From contig NZ_QVQH01000009.1 of NCBI RefSeq assembly GCF_003428645.1, positions 1 through 64,000 of the forward strand: a stretch of 64,000 bases of DNA. The letters are read 5' to 3'. A model generated the notes under the pieces. The model saw nothing but the letters and a program-made list of their open reading frames with translations, made no database searches and was not told the DNA's origin. This document shows positions 8,648-18,549 of the stretch, in pieces. Source of the DNA: Geodermatophilus marinus. GTDB lineage: Bacteria > Actinomycetota > Actinomycetes > Mycobacteriales > Geodermatophilaceae. The position numbers and the translations under genes are program-made. Within the stretch, counting starts at the first letter, position 1; each line of letters begins with the position of its first letter.

Positions 8648-8998
8648 CTACGGGCCGACCTCCGGCTCGCTCAGCGTCGGCGACTCCACGATCGGGACGA
8701 CCGCCTGCAGCTCGAGCAGGTCGAGGACCAGCCACACCGCGCGGTTGCCCCTCGGGCAGACGACCTCCAGCGCGGTGCCGGCCGCGCGGGCGCGGCGGGC
8801 GGCGAACGCGAGGGTCCGGGCGCCGGAGGAGTCCAGGAAGGTGGTCGGGGTGAGGTCGACCACCAGCGCGCGGGGCGCCTGGGACAGCAGGGACATCACG
8901 GCGTCGGTGAGCTGTGGGGCCGTCGCGATGTCGAGCTCGCCCCGTACCCTCAGCCCTGGTCGCCCGAGGACCGACGACCGCTCGATGTCGAAGAGCAC
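8648..8998 (-). CDS. STAS-domain anti-sigma factor antagonist
   Basis: 116 residues, a single STAS domain of the RsbV/SpoIIAA type. It shows LRVRGELDIATAPQL, the VVDLTPTTFLDSSG motif with the serine that partner kinases phosphorylate (DSSG), and a closing hydrophobic helix. It lies just upstream of the phytochrome-phosphatase gene on the same strand (11-base gap), so the two are probably co-transcribed, and the phosphatase is expected to dephosphorylate this protein. GTG 8998 follows AGAGGGG at a normal distance; GTG 9022 would add eight residues and has a very close GGGAGG. The gene diverges from the anti-sigma kinase at 9071. Confidence 0.88.
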   Translation of the reverse strand: MLFDIERSSVLGRPGLRVRGELDIATAPQLTDAVMSLLSQAPRALVVDLTPTTFLDSSGARTLAFAARRARAAGTALEVVCPRGNRAVWLVLDLLELQAVVPIVESPTLSEPEVGP

Positions 8999-9070
8999 GT
9001 TGCGGTCCCCTCTCGTGGTCACTGGCCTCCCGGAAGGGTAGTTGCCACCGCTCAGGGAAGCAGGCTCTGC

Positions 9071-9496
9071 ATGGACATCCGGTTCAGCGTCCGCCTTCCG
9101 GTGGACAGCCAGAGCGTGCCGTTCGTGCGCGGGCTGTGCCGGCAGGCCCTGGAGCACCTGGGCGTCTCCCCCGACGTCGTGGCCGAGGTGACGCTGGCCC
9201 TGACCGAGGCCTGCGCCAACGTCGTCCAGCACGCCGGCGACCACGCCGGGTACGAGGTCGAGGTGGCCATCGACGACCGGCTGTGCGTGATCAGCGTGCG
9301 CGACGACGGCGAGGGCTTCGACCCCGCGGCTCCGGCCGGGGTCGAGGACCCGCTGCTCGGCGGGGGGCGCGGCCTGCTGCTCATGCAGGCCCTCGTCGAC
9401 CGGCTGCACTTCCAGCACGACCCGGACGGCGGGCACCGGGTCACCCTCGAGAAGCGGCTCGCCCCCACGCCGCTGCGGCTCGTGGACCCGAGGTGA
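9071..9496 (+). CDS. RsbW-type anti-sigma regulatory kinase
   Basis: 141 residues forming one GHKL (HATPase_c) domain. The N box is TEACANVVQHA, the G1 box DDGEGFDP and the G2 box GGGRGLLLM, all intact, so ATP binding is expected. Such proteins bind a sigma factor or phosphorylate the STAS antagonist on serine. It is transcribed divergently from the STAS and phytochrome-phosphatase genes and is followed after 37 bases by a PASTA kinase gene. Its target sigma factor is not next to it, so the controlled sigma factor is unknown. Confidence 0.88.
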   Translation: MDIRFSVRLPVDSQSVPFVRGLCRQALEHLGVSPDVVAEVTLALTEACANVVQHAGDHAGYEVEVAIDDRLCVISVRDDGEGFDPAAPAGVEDPLLGGGRGLLLMQALVDRLHFQHDPDGGHRVTLEKRLAPTPLRLVDPR

Positions 9497-9533
9497 GGGG
9501 GAGCCCCGCCGGCGCGAGGGTGGTCGCCGGCTG

Positions 9534-11069
<1,536 letters not shown>

Positions 11070-11078
11070 GCGGGCTCC

Positions 11079-11609
11079 TCAGCGGGCCGGCGCGACCTCC
11101 CGGGCCAGGGCGGCGCCCCAGTCGCGGGCCCGCGCCTCCTCCCCCGCCTGCAGCGGCCCCTCGGCCGCGGTGACGCGGAAGTGCTCGGCCGGCGCGACCA
11201 GCCGGCAGCCGCGGTCGGTGAGCAGCCGCTCCTCGGTGTGCGACGCGTGGTCGAAGTGCACCAGCATCCGCGGGTGGTCCATGCGGGTGTCGAAGGCCGC
11301 CGCGGCCAGACCGGGCGCCTCCAGCGAGAGCTCACCGAGCCACTCGCGCAGCCCGACGTCCACCGTGGCCAGGTGCAGCTCGGGGTGGTCGCGGACGGCG
11401 CCCTCCCGGGTGGCGCGGCGCGGCATCGCCATCGCGTGGTTGGGTCCGCCGACCACGAGGAGGGCGACGTCCGACCCGATGCGGGTCGGCGCCTCGGCCG
11501 CGGCCACCACCGTGGCGGGCAGCTGCCCGGACAGGCCGTCGGCGACGGCGCGGGCGATGGTGCGGGCGTTGCCGAACAGGGACTCGTAGACCACGAGGGC
11601 GCGGGTCAC
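11079..11609 (-). CDS. Flavodoxin-like protein
   Basis: 176 residues with a flavodoxin fold. The FMN phosphate loop is VYESLFGNARTIA near the N terminus, followed by the VVGGPNHAM segment that usually contacts the isoalloxazine ring. The GTG at 11609 has GAGGAGG upstream at a good distance. Such single-domain proteins in actinobacteria are electron carriers or redox sensors with unknown partners. The gene converges with the kinase at 9534-11069 (9-base gap). Confidence 0.82.
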   Translation of the reverse strand: MTRALVVYESLFGNARTIARAVADGLSGQLPATVVAAAEAPTRIGSDVALLVVGGPNHAMAMPRRATREGAVRDHPELHLATVDVGLREWLGELSLEAPGLAAAAFDTRMDHPRMLVHFDHASHTEERLLTDRGCRLVAPAEHFRVTAAEGPLQAGEEARARDWGAALAREVAPAR

Positions 11610-11746
11610 GGCGTCCTCCTCTCGGGGCGGGGGCGGTACCGACGCTAGGGCGGCACCGCCCCGCCGACCGCCGACCGAGGTCCGCTCCGGAGCGGGCCGG
11701 AGGTCCCGGGCGGCCGGCGCCCGCGGCGGCGTCGCCGGCCGGCCGC

Positions 11747-12052
11747 TCAGCTCCGCCAGCGCGCGCGGACGTCCTCGGCGAAGGCCGTGTACTCGCGGAC
11801 CGGCAGGACCTCCTCCAGCGTGAGGTGGTGGCTCATCGGCAGCGCACCCATCACGATCCGGTCGAGCTGGTCGTGCGACTCGACGTCGACGATGCCGATG
11901 ACCCGGCGCTGCCCCGAGACCTTGTAGAGGCTCTTGATGACCCCGGCCTCCATCGCGCCGACCGCCGCCTGTGTCTCGCGCTCCCACTCGTCCCAGAACT
12001 CCTCGCGGTCCAGCCGGGTGTGCTCGACGCGGAAGCTGAGGTGGAACAGCAC
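11747..12052 (-). CDS. Muconolactone isomerase-like small protein
   Basis: 101 residues with the ferredoxin-like fold of muconolactone delta-isomerase. Typical features are the FHLSFRVEH start, IGIVDVESHDQLDRI and the LPMSHHLTLEEVLPV segment. No other beta-ketoadipate genes are nearby, so a true catabolic role is not supported; many actinobacterial homologues are stand-alone proteins of unknown function. The GTG at 12052 begins right at the first beta strand. It is divergent from rtcB. Confidence 0.8.
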   Translation of the reverse strand: MLFHLSFRVEHTRLDREEFWDEWERETQAAVGAMEAGVIKSLYKVSGQRRVIGIVDVESHDQLDRIVMGALPMSHHLTLEEVLPVREYTAFAEDVRARWRS

Positions 12053-12166
12053 GGCGGCTCCTGGCACTCGGGCGGCGGGCGCTCGGCGCCGCCGCGGACG
12101 GGGGTGCGCGCCAGCCTGCTCGGGACGCCGGGTACGGGCAAGAGGTCCGCGGGGTACGGGGCACCC

Positions 12167-13324
12167 GTGGAGACGATCAACGACCGACTGCTGAGCTGGG
12201 CGTCGATCCTCGAGCCGACCACCCGCCTGCAGGCCGAGCGGACGGCGTCCATGCCGTTCGTCCGCCCGCACGTGGCGCTGATGCCGGACGCGCACCTGGG
12301 CAAGGGCGCCACCGTCGGCTCGGTCATCCCCACCGACGGCGCGGTCATCCCCGCGGCGGTCGGGGTGGACATCGGCTGCGGGATGGACGCCGTCCGCACG
12401 CAGTTCGCCGCCGCCGACCTCGCCGGCCGCGACCTGAGCGCGCTGCACCAGCAGATCGCGCGGGCGGTCCCCCTGTCGGCCGGCCGGTACAACCGCCGTC
12501 TGCGCGACTCCGCGGCCGCGCGGGTGGCCGAGCTCCGGGAGCTGCCGGGCGCCGCCCAGGCCGACGGGGCAGCGCCCAACTGGCCGCTGCAGCTGGGCTC
12601 CCTCGGCTCCGGCAACCACTTCATCGAGGTCTCGCTCGACGAGACCGACCGGGTGTGGCTGTTCCTGCACTCGGGTTCGCGCGGGGTGGGCAACCGGCTG
12701 GCGTCGAAGCACATCGCGGTCGCGCAGGAGCGCTGCCGCGGGGAGCACCTGCCCGACCGCGACCTCGCCTACCTGGTCGAGGGGACGCCGGAGTTCGACG
12801 CCTACGTCGAGGCCCTGCTGTGGGCGCAGCGGTTCGCCGCGCTGAACCGGGCCGAGATGGTCGACCGCGTCGCCGAGCAGGTCTCCCGCTTCCTCGGCAC
12901 GGAGGTGCAGCGGGTGCAGGAGGTCTCCTGCCACCACAACTACACCGCGCGGGAGACCCACCTCGGCCGGGAGGTGTGGCTGTCCCGGAAGGGGGCGATC
13001 TCCGCGCAGGCGGGCCAGTGGGGTCTCGTCCCCGGCTCGATGGGCACGGCGTCCTACGTCGTCGTGGGCCGGGGCCACCCCCTGGCCCTGATGTCGGCCC
13101 CGCACGGCGCCGGACGCAACCACTCCCGGGGCGCGGCCCGGCGGCTGTTCACCCGCGCCGACCTCGACCGGCGGATGGCCGGCATCGCGTGGGGCCGGTC
13201 GGACGCCTTCCTCGACGAGCACCCGGAGGCCTACAAGGCGATCGAGGTCGTGATGGCCGACGCCGCGGACCTGGTGGAGGTCCGGCACACGCTGCGCCAG
13301 GTGGTCAACGTCAAGGGCGACTAG
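12167..13324 (+). CDS. rtcB: RtcB-type RNA ligase
   Basis: 385 residues of the RtcB family, the GTP- and Mn-dependent ligases that join 2',3'-cyclic phosphate (via 3'-phosphate) to 5'-OH RNA ends. Key residues are present: C71 in GVDIGCGMD, H151 in GSGNHF, H168 in FLHSGSRG, the HHNY pair near 256, and the GMP-accepting histidine H313 in APHGAGRNHS. No archease or RtcA gene is adjacent. GTG 12167 is chosen from the family's N-terminal length. Its 3' side carries two strong palindromes (13431 and 13475). Confidence 0.93.
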   Translation: METINDRLLSWASILEPTTRLQAERTASMPFVRPHVALMPDAHLGKGATVGSVIPTDGAVIPAAVGVDIGCGMDAVRTQFAAADLAGRDLSALHQQIARAVPLSAGRYNRRLRDSAAARVAELRELPGAAQADGAAPNWPLQLGSLGSGNHFIEVSLDETDRVWLFLHSGSRGVGNRLASKHIAVAQERCRGEHLPDRDLAYLVEGTPEFDAYVEALLWAQRFAALNRAEMVDRVAEQVSRFLGTEVQRVQEVSCHHNYTARETHLGREVWLSRKGAISAQAGQWGLVPGSMGTASYVVVGRGHPLALMSAPHGAGRNHSRGAARRLFTRADLDRRMAGIAWGRSDAFLDEHPEAYKAIEVVMADAADLVEVRHTLRQVVNVKGD

Positions 13325-13430
13325 GCCGGGCGGCTCTCATCGGGGTCGAGCCGTGCAACGGCCACGTGGGCGGCCGAGCGCCGTCGTGCTCATCGTCCTG
13401 GTCGACGACCCGGAGCCACCACGGGAGTGC

Positions 13431-13458
13431 TGACCGCGTTCCCGCGGGAACGCGGTCA
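13431..13458. repeat. Perfect palindrome, GTTCCCGCGGGAAC family, copy 1
   Basis: A 28-base perfect palindrome reading TGACCGCGTTCCCG and its complement without a spacer. The core GTTCCCGCGGGAAC recurs at 13475 and 23153. It lies 107 bases past the end of rtcB. No T-run follows, so if it is a terminator it is of the high-GC type without a U-tract. Confidence 0.92.
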
Positions 13459-13474
13459 AGGCGTCGGGCGTGAC

Positions 13475-13494
13475 GACGTTCCCGCGGGAACGTC
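13475..13494. repeat. Perfect palindrome, GTTCCCGCGGGAAC family, copy 2
   Basis: A 20-base perfect palindrome (GACGTTCCCG plus its complement), 16 bases after copy 1. The shared 14-base core is identical, while the flanking arm bases differ but stay complementary. This suggests selection for pairing rather than simple duplication. Confidence 0.92.
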
Positions 13495-13637
13495 TGGCAC
13501 GCGGTGGCAGGTGTCGTCGAGCGGTTGCACCTGCCGGCCCACGATCAGGACCGATGGCAGTGCACGGAGCTCCGACAGCGCTGTCCGCGCCGAGCCGGGC
13601 GCCTCCCGCGCGACAGCCGCCACGATCCGGGTCGACG

Positions 13638-14243
13638 TCACGCAGGGGCGCCGAGCGGCGGGTGCTCGAGCACGCGTGGCCTGTACTCGACCAGCTGGAT
13701 GCGGCCGTCGAAGGTCCGGTGGTCGATCATCTCCAGGGCGACGTCCGGGTAGCCGTCGTAGATGCGTTCTGCGCCCGTGGCCCCGGTGATCACCGGGAAG
13801 ATCCCGACCCGGAAGCGGTCGACGAGCCCGGCTCGGAGCAGGGACCGGCACAGGCTGAGGCTGCCGATCGTGCTGAGCAGCCCCGAGCCGCTCGACTTCA
13901 TGGCGCGGACCGCCGCGACGGCGTCGCCGCGGACGAGCGCGCAGTTGGCCCATGTCAGCGGCTCCTCGAGCGAGGAGGAGAACACCACCTTGGACGCCTG
14001 CGTGAGCTCGTCGACGGACTCCTGCTCCTCGGGCCTGAACTCGTCCTGGCCGTCCGGGACCTCCCCGGCGGCGAAGCCCGACATCAGGCGGTAGGTGTTC
14101 GCTCCCATCAGGTAGGTGACCTCGGGCTGCTCGCCGAGCCAGGCGAGGTACTCCGGGCCCTCGACCCCCCAGAACCCGGGCCAGCCCTCTCCCGACGCGT
14201 AGCCGTCCAGGGAGGTGATGAAATCGACGAGAAGCTCCGACAT
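13638..14243 (-). CDS. Dihydrofolate-reductase-like (RibD C-terminal) protein
   Basis: 201 residues of the RibD C-terminal/DHFR-like superfamily. It shows the start ELLVDFITSLDGYASG, the GANTYRLMSGF helix, KVVFSSSLEEPLTW and the nucleotide-binding GLLSTIGSLSLCRSLL, closing with DRFRVGIFPVITG. These small NADPH-binding proteins are very common in actinobacteria and few have a known substrate. ATG 14243 fits the family start. It converges with rtcB across the palindrome region. Confidence 0.88.
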   Translation of the reverse strand: MSELLVDFITSLDGYASGEGWPGFWGVEGPEYLAWLGEQPEVTYLMGANTYRLMSGFAAGEVPDGQDEFRPEEQESVDELTQASKVVFSSSLEEPLTWANCALVRGDAVAAVRAMKSSGSGLLSTIGSLSLCRSLLRAGLVDRFRVGIFPVITGATGAERIYDGYPDVALEMIDHRTFDGRIQLVEYRPRVLEHPPLGAPA

Positions 14244-14686
14244 GGCGGTGCCCTTTCCTCGGGTGTCACGAGCTCGGACGGGCCGGGAGCCACGAACTCA
14301 TCGGCCTCGCTGTGGGGTCAGGAGGAAACCCATGGCGCTACGACGTCCCGAGACCTCGCAGGTAGAACTCGTCATGGAGCAGGTGGGGGTCCGCACCGGC
14401 GACGACGAGGGGCTGGTCACCCGCCGCTCGACCCCAGACCGAGCCGGATCTCCCGTCGCCCTGAGCGGCCCACCCAGGGATGGCCGTGGCTCAGGAGTCG
14501 CGGAGCGGACGTGTCGGCCGGTGAGGTCGCATGACGTTCCCGCTGCTCGAATGCATGTCGGACGACACTCCCCTGTGGCTGCCAGGTGGCGCGGAGGGGT
14601 CGCAGGCCTGTCCAGGTGAGGCCGAACCTCCACCAGGCGTGCATGAAGCTGTAGCCTGAGCGGTCGAGCAGCAGGAGCCCTGACTG
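14244..14686. other. Gap without a supported gene
   Basis: About 440 bases between the divergently arranged DHFR-like gene and a small membrane protein gene. Open frames exist on both strands (for example 14298-14633 minus) but have no family resemblance or good ribosome-binding site. Base composition is somewhat less GC-rich than the neighbours, consistent with promoters and perhaps a decayed gene. Confidence 0.5.
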
Positions 14687-15055
14687 GTGAGGACGGCGGC
14701 CATGAGACAGGCCGTGAGGGGACACGAGGACATCCTGCGCGCTGTTGCGGGCCTGAGCTGGGTCTTGCTTCTCTTCGGACTTCTCTACCTCATCGCCGCG
14801 GTAGCGCCGGACAGCGGCATGTACTGGGACGTCGAGCGGCAGTCGACGACTGCGTGGATCGGCATCGGCTTGCTGACCACGGCTGTGCCCGTGGGAGTGG
14901 TGGCCCTCGTCCTGGACCGACACAACCACGTCCGCGACTACGCCCCCGGGGAGTCCCGCGCCGGGATCCGGCACCCAGTCGCGCTCGCCGTTGCTCTCGC
15001 CTTCGCCGCCCTCGCAGCCTTGGTTCTCGTCGTCATCGTGGCGCGCGCCTTCTGA
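14687..15055 (+). CDS. Small three-helix membrane protein
   Basis: 122 residues with three predicted membrane helices: about 22-41 (LSWVLLLFGLLYLIAAV), 55-77 (WIGIGLLTTAVPVGVVALVL) and 97-120 (ALAVALAFAALAALVLVVIV). No domain is recognised. GTG 14687 follows GCAGGAG by nine bases; ATG 14702 is an alternative. Its codon use is less extreme in GC than its neighbours, which could mean recent acquisition. Confidence 0.65.
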   Translation: MRTAAMRQAVRGHEDILRAVAGLSWVLLLFGLLYLIAAVAPDSGMYWDVERQSTTAWIGIGLLTTAVPVGVVALVLDRHNHVRDYAPGESRAGIRHPVALAVALAFAALAALVLVVIVARAF

Positions 15056-15274
15056 GCTGGTGCCAACCGCACCATCTCCCCGGCATGTGCTGAGTTCCTT
15101 GTCCAACTGTCCGGTAGGCCGCCTTCAGGGACTCGTGCGGTGGCGCGCAGCATCAGCAGGACACGCCCGCGCTCCGGCAGGGCCGGTCGGCCCGCGGCCA
15201 CAGGGCCCTCCGCCGGAGCGCCGACGACGGGCGGACCCTGCCGGCCGGCCGGCGGCGCGAGGAGGCTGGACGCC

Positions 15275-16102
15275 GTGACCGCCCACCCGCGCACCTCCCC
15301 GGACCGCGCCGCGAACCGTTCCCGGCCCGGCACCGCCCGCGCGGCCCGGCAGGACCGGGCCTGGCTGGCCGGCATCACGGCCCGTGGCGACCGGTTCGAC
15401 CCGGACGCCGTCGCCGACCTGCCCGAGCCGGCCCGCCGGTTCCTGCGGCACGCGGTGACGCCGGGGACCCCGCTGTGGCGCTCGGTGGAGCTGCGCATGC
15501 GCGGCCGGATCCGGATCGGTGCCTGGCGGCCGTTCACCGCCCGGCAGGTTCTCGCCCCGCCCACCGGCTTCGTCTGGGCGGCGACCGCCCGGTTCGCCGG
15601 GCTGCCGGTCACCGGCTTCGACCGCCTCACCGGCGGCACCGGCCAGATGCGCTGGAAGCTGCTCGGCCTGCTGCCGGTGCTCACCGCCACCGGCGCGGAC
15701 GTCACCCGCAGCGCCGCCGGCCGGCTCGCCGGGGAGGGCCTGTGCTGGCTGCCCACCGGCTACCCGGACGTCGCCTGGTCGGCCGGCGACGACCCCGACA
15801 CCGTGACCGCCACGTACCGGATCGGGCACCGGTACGCCGGGGACGACCGCACCGCGAGCGAGGTCGCGCACCTCCGGATCGGTCCGGACGGCGGGCTGCG
15901 GGAGCTCGTGCTCCAGCGCTGGGGCGACCCGGGCGGGCGGCCGGCCGGGCGGTACCCGTTCGGCGTCGCGGTGGAGGCCGAGCGCACCTGGCAGGGGGTC
16001 ACCGTGCCCTCGATCGTCCGCGCCGGCTGGGACCGGGGCACCGACCGGCAGGCCGAGGGCGAGTTCTTCCGCGCCGAGATCACCGACGTGACGTTCCGCT
16101 GA
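15275..16102 (+). CDS. DUF6544-like conserved protein
   Basis: 275 residues. The pattern FDPDAVADLPEPARRFLRHA near the N terminus, then RSVELRMRGRIRIGAW, QVLAPPTGFVW, and repeated beta strands such as LRELVLQRWGDP and TVPSIVRAGW match a widespread actinobacterial family annotated as DUF6544/DUF6920. These are lipocalin- or START-like beta-rich proteins of unknown function. GTG 15275 has GAGGAGG upstream; the open frame back to 15140 lacks family similarity. No membrane helix. Confidence 0.72.
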   Translation: MTAHPRTSPDRAANRSRPGTARAARQDRAWLAGITARGDRFDPDAVADLPEPARRFLRHAVTPGTPLWRSVELRMRGRIRIGAWRPFTARQVLAPPTGFVWAATARFAGLPVTGFDRLTGGTGQMRWKLLGLLPVLTATGADVTRSAAGRLAGEGLCWLPTGYPDVAWSAGDDPDTVTATYRIGHRYAGDDRTASEVAHLRIGPDGGLRELVLQRWGDPGGRPAGRYPFGVAVEAERTWQGVTVPSIVRAGWDRGTDRQAEGEFFRAEITDVTFR

Positions 16103-16172
16103 GCTCGGCACGACGAGCCCGGCACCGCGTACCCGCCTGGCGGGGGCGGATGGGTCCTGCGAGGCTCCGGGT

Positions 16173-16505
16173 ATGCCGCCCGGCACCGCAGGCGCACTGT
16201 TCGACCGGTTCCTGGCCACTGCGGAGGCGGTCGCGCAGGCACGGCCCGAGGTGGACGTCGAGGTGGCTCAGGAGGTGTTCCTCGAGGCGGCGACCCTGCT
16301 GCACGACGGCCTCGTCCTCGACGACCTGGACGAGCACGATGCTCGCGCGGTCATCGCGGGGCTGTGCGCCGACCTCGCCGCCGCGGACCCCGGCGCCAGG
16401 GTCCGCGCACGCGCCCGGGCGGCGTCGGAGGACCCGGGGGGCCTGCACGACCCGGAACGCGTGTCCGCGACCTACCTGCTCGCCGCCGCGACCCTGCAGC
16501 TCTGA
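16173..16505 (+). CDS. Small soluble hypothetical protein
   Basis: 110 residues, helical and acidic in the first two thirds (VDVEVAQEVFLEAATLL, LDDLDEHDARAVIAGL). No family recognised, no signal peptide and no membrane helix. ATG 16173 lies 70 bases after the upstream gene. Its codon third-position GC is as high as in its neighbours, which supports that it is coding. Confidence 0.55.
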   Translation: MPPGTAGALFDRFLATAEAVAQARPEVDVEVAQEVFLEAATLLHDGLVLDDLDEHDARAVIAGLCADLAAADPGARVRARARAASEDPGGLHDPERVSATYLLAAATLQL

Positions 16506-16566
16506 GCGCCGTCCCGGTGGGCGGGCGGCCGGCGGGTTGCCGGCCGGACCACCCGCCCGCCCGCCG

Positions 16567-17535
16567 TCAGGAGGACGGCGTCAGCTCGCGCACCCGGGCG
16601 ATGAACTCCTTCTCGCAGAAGTCCAGGAAACCGTCCGGGTCGGGCCCGGTGTTCTGCAGCACCAGCCGGTCGAACCCGGCGTCCACGTAGGGCTGGGCCT
16701 GCTGCAGGTGCACCTCGGCGTCCGGGCCGACGGAGAACTGCTGGCGGATGTCGTCGGGCTTCACCGTGGCGCTGGCCGCCTCGAAGTTGACCGGGTTGGG
16801 CAGCTCGCTCATCACCTTCCAGCCGGTCAGCGCCCACCGGCTGGTCTCCAGCGCGGCCTGGACGGCGGACTCCTCGTCGCTCGCCCACGCCATCGGCACC
16901 TCGGCGTAGTGCGGGCCCGTGCCGCCGGCGTCCCGGTAGGCCTCGACCAGGTCGGTGCGCGGCTCCGTGGCGAACAGCCCGTCGCCGTGCTCGGCGGCCA
17001 GCGCGGAGGCGTTGCGCCCCCCGCTGGCCACCGCGATCAGCGGCAGCTCGTCGGGGAGGTCGAAGACGCGGGCGTCCTCCAGCTGCAGGTGCTTCCCCTC
17101 GAAGGACTGGTAGCCGCCCTGCCACAGCAGCTTGATGATCTGCAGGGCCTCGCGGAGCATCTCGTGCCGGATGTGCACCGCCGGCCAGCCGGTGCCGACG
17201 ACGTGCTCGTTGAGCCGCTCCCCGGCGCCGATGCCGAGGGTGAAGCGGTTGCCGGAGAGGATCTGCACCGTCGCGGCGGCCTGGGCGATGATCGCCGGGT
17301 GGTACCGGATGATCGGGCAGGTCACGCCGGTGGTCAGCCCGATCCGCTCCGTCCTCGCCGCCATCGCGCCCAGCAGCGACCACGTGAACGCGCTGTGGCC
17401 CTGGTCGTCCAGCCAGGGGTGGTAGTGGTCGCTCATCTCGACGAAGTCGAAGCCCGCCTGCTCGGCGCGCACCGTCTGCCGGATGATCTCCTCAGGGCCG
17501 AAGGCCTCGGTGGCGAGCTTGTAGCCGACCTGCAT
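16567..17535 (-). CDS. F420-type LLM oxidoreductase
   Basis: 322 residues of the luciferase-like monooxygenase superfamily, close to the F420-dependent glucose-6-phosphate dehydrogenase branch. The core signatures are EQAGFDFVEMSDHYHPW, TGVTCPIIRYHPAIIAQAAATV and LSGNRFTLGIGAGERLNEHVVG. Members use coenzyme F420 for hydride transfer, often on sugar phosphates or lipid precursors; the substrate here is unknown. ATG 17535 gives the typical MQVGYKL start. The gene is divergent from the SMP-30 gene (109-base gap). Confidence 0.88.
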   Translation of the reverse strand: MQVGYKLATEAFGPEEIIRQTVRAEQAGFDFVEMSDHYHPWLDDQGHSAFTWSLLGAMAARTERIGLTTGVTCPIIRYHPAIIAQAAATVQILSGNRFTLGIGAGERLNEHVVGTGWPAVHIRHEMLREALQIIKLLWQGGYQSFEGKHLQLEDARVFDLPDELPLIAVASGGRNASALAAEHGDGLFATEPRTDLVEAYRDAGGTGPHYAEVPMAWASDEESAVQAALETSRWALTGWKVMSELPNPVNFEAASATVKPDDIRQQFSVGPDAEVHLQQAQPYVDAGFDRLVLQNTGPDPDGFLDFCEKEFIARVRELTPSS

Positions 17536-17644
17536 CACGTCGTCCTCACTGTGGGGTCCCTCGGTCCCCTGTGCGCGTGCCCGGGTCGTGCGCGACGGAA
17601 ACGGCACGCCGGGGTGTCGTGACGTGGGCCACTAGGGTCGCCGC

Positions 17645-18544
17645 ATGGCGGACAGGCAGCTGCGGACGGTCCTCGAGGGTGGCGGGTTCTTCGAGGGCCC
17701 GCGCTGGCACGAGGGCACCTGGTGGGTGTCGGACTTCTACCGGCACCAGGTCAGCCGGGTGCGCCCCGACGGGGCCGAGACCGTGGTGGTGGAGGTGGAG
17801 CAGCAGCCCTCGGGGCTCGGCTGGCTGCCCGACGGGTCCCTGGTGCTCGTCTCGATGAAGGACCGGCGGCTGCTGCGGTTCGCCGACGGGGAGCTCACCG
17901 TGCACGCCGACCTGGCCGCGCACTGCGGCGGGCACCTCAACGACCTGGTCGTCGACGCCGGCGGGCACGTGTTCGTGGGCGACTTCGGCTTCGACCTCAT
18001 GGGCGGCGGCGCACCCGTCACCGCCTCCCTCAAGCGCGTCGACCCCGACGGCTCGGTGACCGTGGTGGCCGACGGGCTGCGCTTCCCGAACGGCTCGGTG
18101 ATCACCGACGACGGCGGCGCGCTGCTGGTCGGCGAGACCCTCGGCAACCGCTACAGCGCCTTCGACCTGGCCCCCGACGGGTCGCTGTCGAACCGGCGGA
18201 CCTGGGCGCAGTTCGGGCCCGAGCCCACCGGCACCACGACCGAGGAGGTCCTCGGCCAGCTGGTCGTGGCCCCCGACGGCTGCACGCTGGACGCCGACCG
18301 CCACCTGTGGGCCGCCGACGGCATCGGCGGCCGGGTGGTGCGGGTCGCGCCCGGCGGCGGGGTCGTCGACGAGATCGCCGCCCCCGAGGGGCTCGGCGTG
18401 TACGCCTGCATGCTCGGCGGGGATGACGGCCGCACGCTGCTCCTGTGCTGCGCGCCGGACTTCTACGAGCACAACCGCGCGCCGGTGCGCGAGGCGGTGC
18501 TCCTCGCGACCGAGGTGGACGTGCCGCACGCCGGGCGCCCCTGA
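17645..18544 (+). CDS. SMP-30/gluconolactonase-like beta-propeller enzyme
   Basis: 299 residues of the SMP-30/gluconolactonase family. Expected metal ligands are visible: Glu in FFEGPRWH, Asn in HLNDLVVD, Asn in RFPNGSV, and Asp in DADRHLWAADG. Members hydrolyse lactones or related esters with a bound Ca or Zn ion. The substrate cannot be told from sequence. No signal peptide, so it is cytoplasmic. It converges with the voltage-sensor gene. Confidence 0.87.
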   Translation: MADRQLRTVLEGGGFFEGPRWHEGTWWVSDFYRHQVSRVRPDGAETVVVEVEQQPSGLGWLPDGSLVLVSMKDRRLLRFADGELTVHADLAAHCGGHLNDLVVDAGGHVFVGDFGFDLMGGGAPVTASLKRVDPDGSVTVVADGLRFPNGSVITDDGGALLVGETLGNRYSAFDLAPDGSLSNRRTWAQFGPEPTGTTTEEVLGQLVVAPDGCTLDADRHLWAADGIGGRVVRVAPGGGVVDEIAAPEGLGVYACMLGGDDGRTLLLCCAPDFYEHNRAPVREAVLLATEVDVPHAGRP

Positions 18545-18549
18545 CCGCC

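Larger units (their letters stand above)
13325..13637. other. Intergenic region with two GTTCCCGCGGGAAC palindromes
   Basis: No gene is supported here. A minus-strand frame starting near 13640 looks weakly coding but runs through both palindromes and matches no family. The region lies between the 3' end of rtcB and the 3' end of the DHFR-like gene, so it probably serves as a bidirectional terminator region. Confidence 0.55.

Noticed and set aside
13456-13640. Weakly coding-like minus-strand frame beside the DHFR-like gene
   Set aside because: It would run through two perfect palindromes and matches nothing; better explained as intergenic.
14298-14633. Minus-strand open frame of 111 codons in the 14.3-14.6 kb gap
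   Set aside because: No family resemblance, no good ribosome-binding site, and codon quality poorer than real neighbours.
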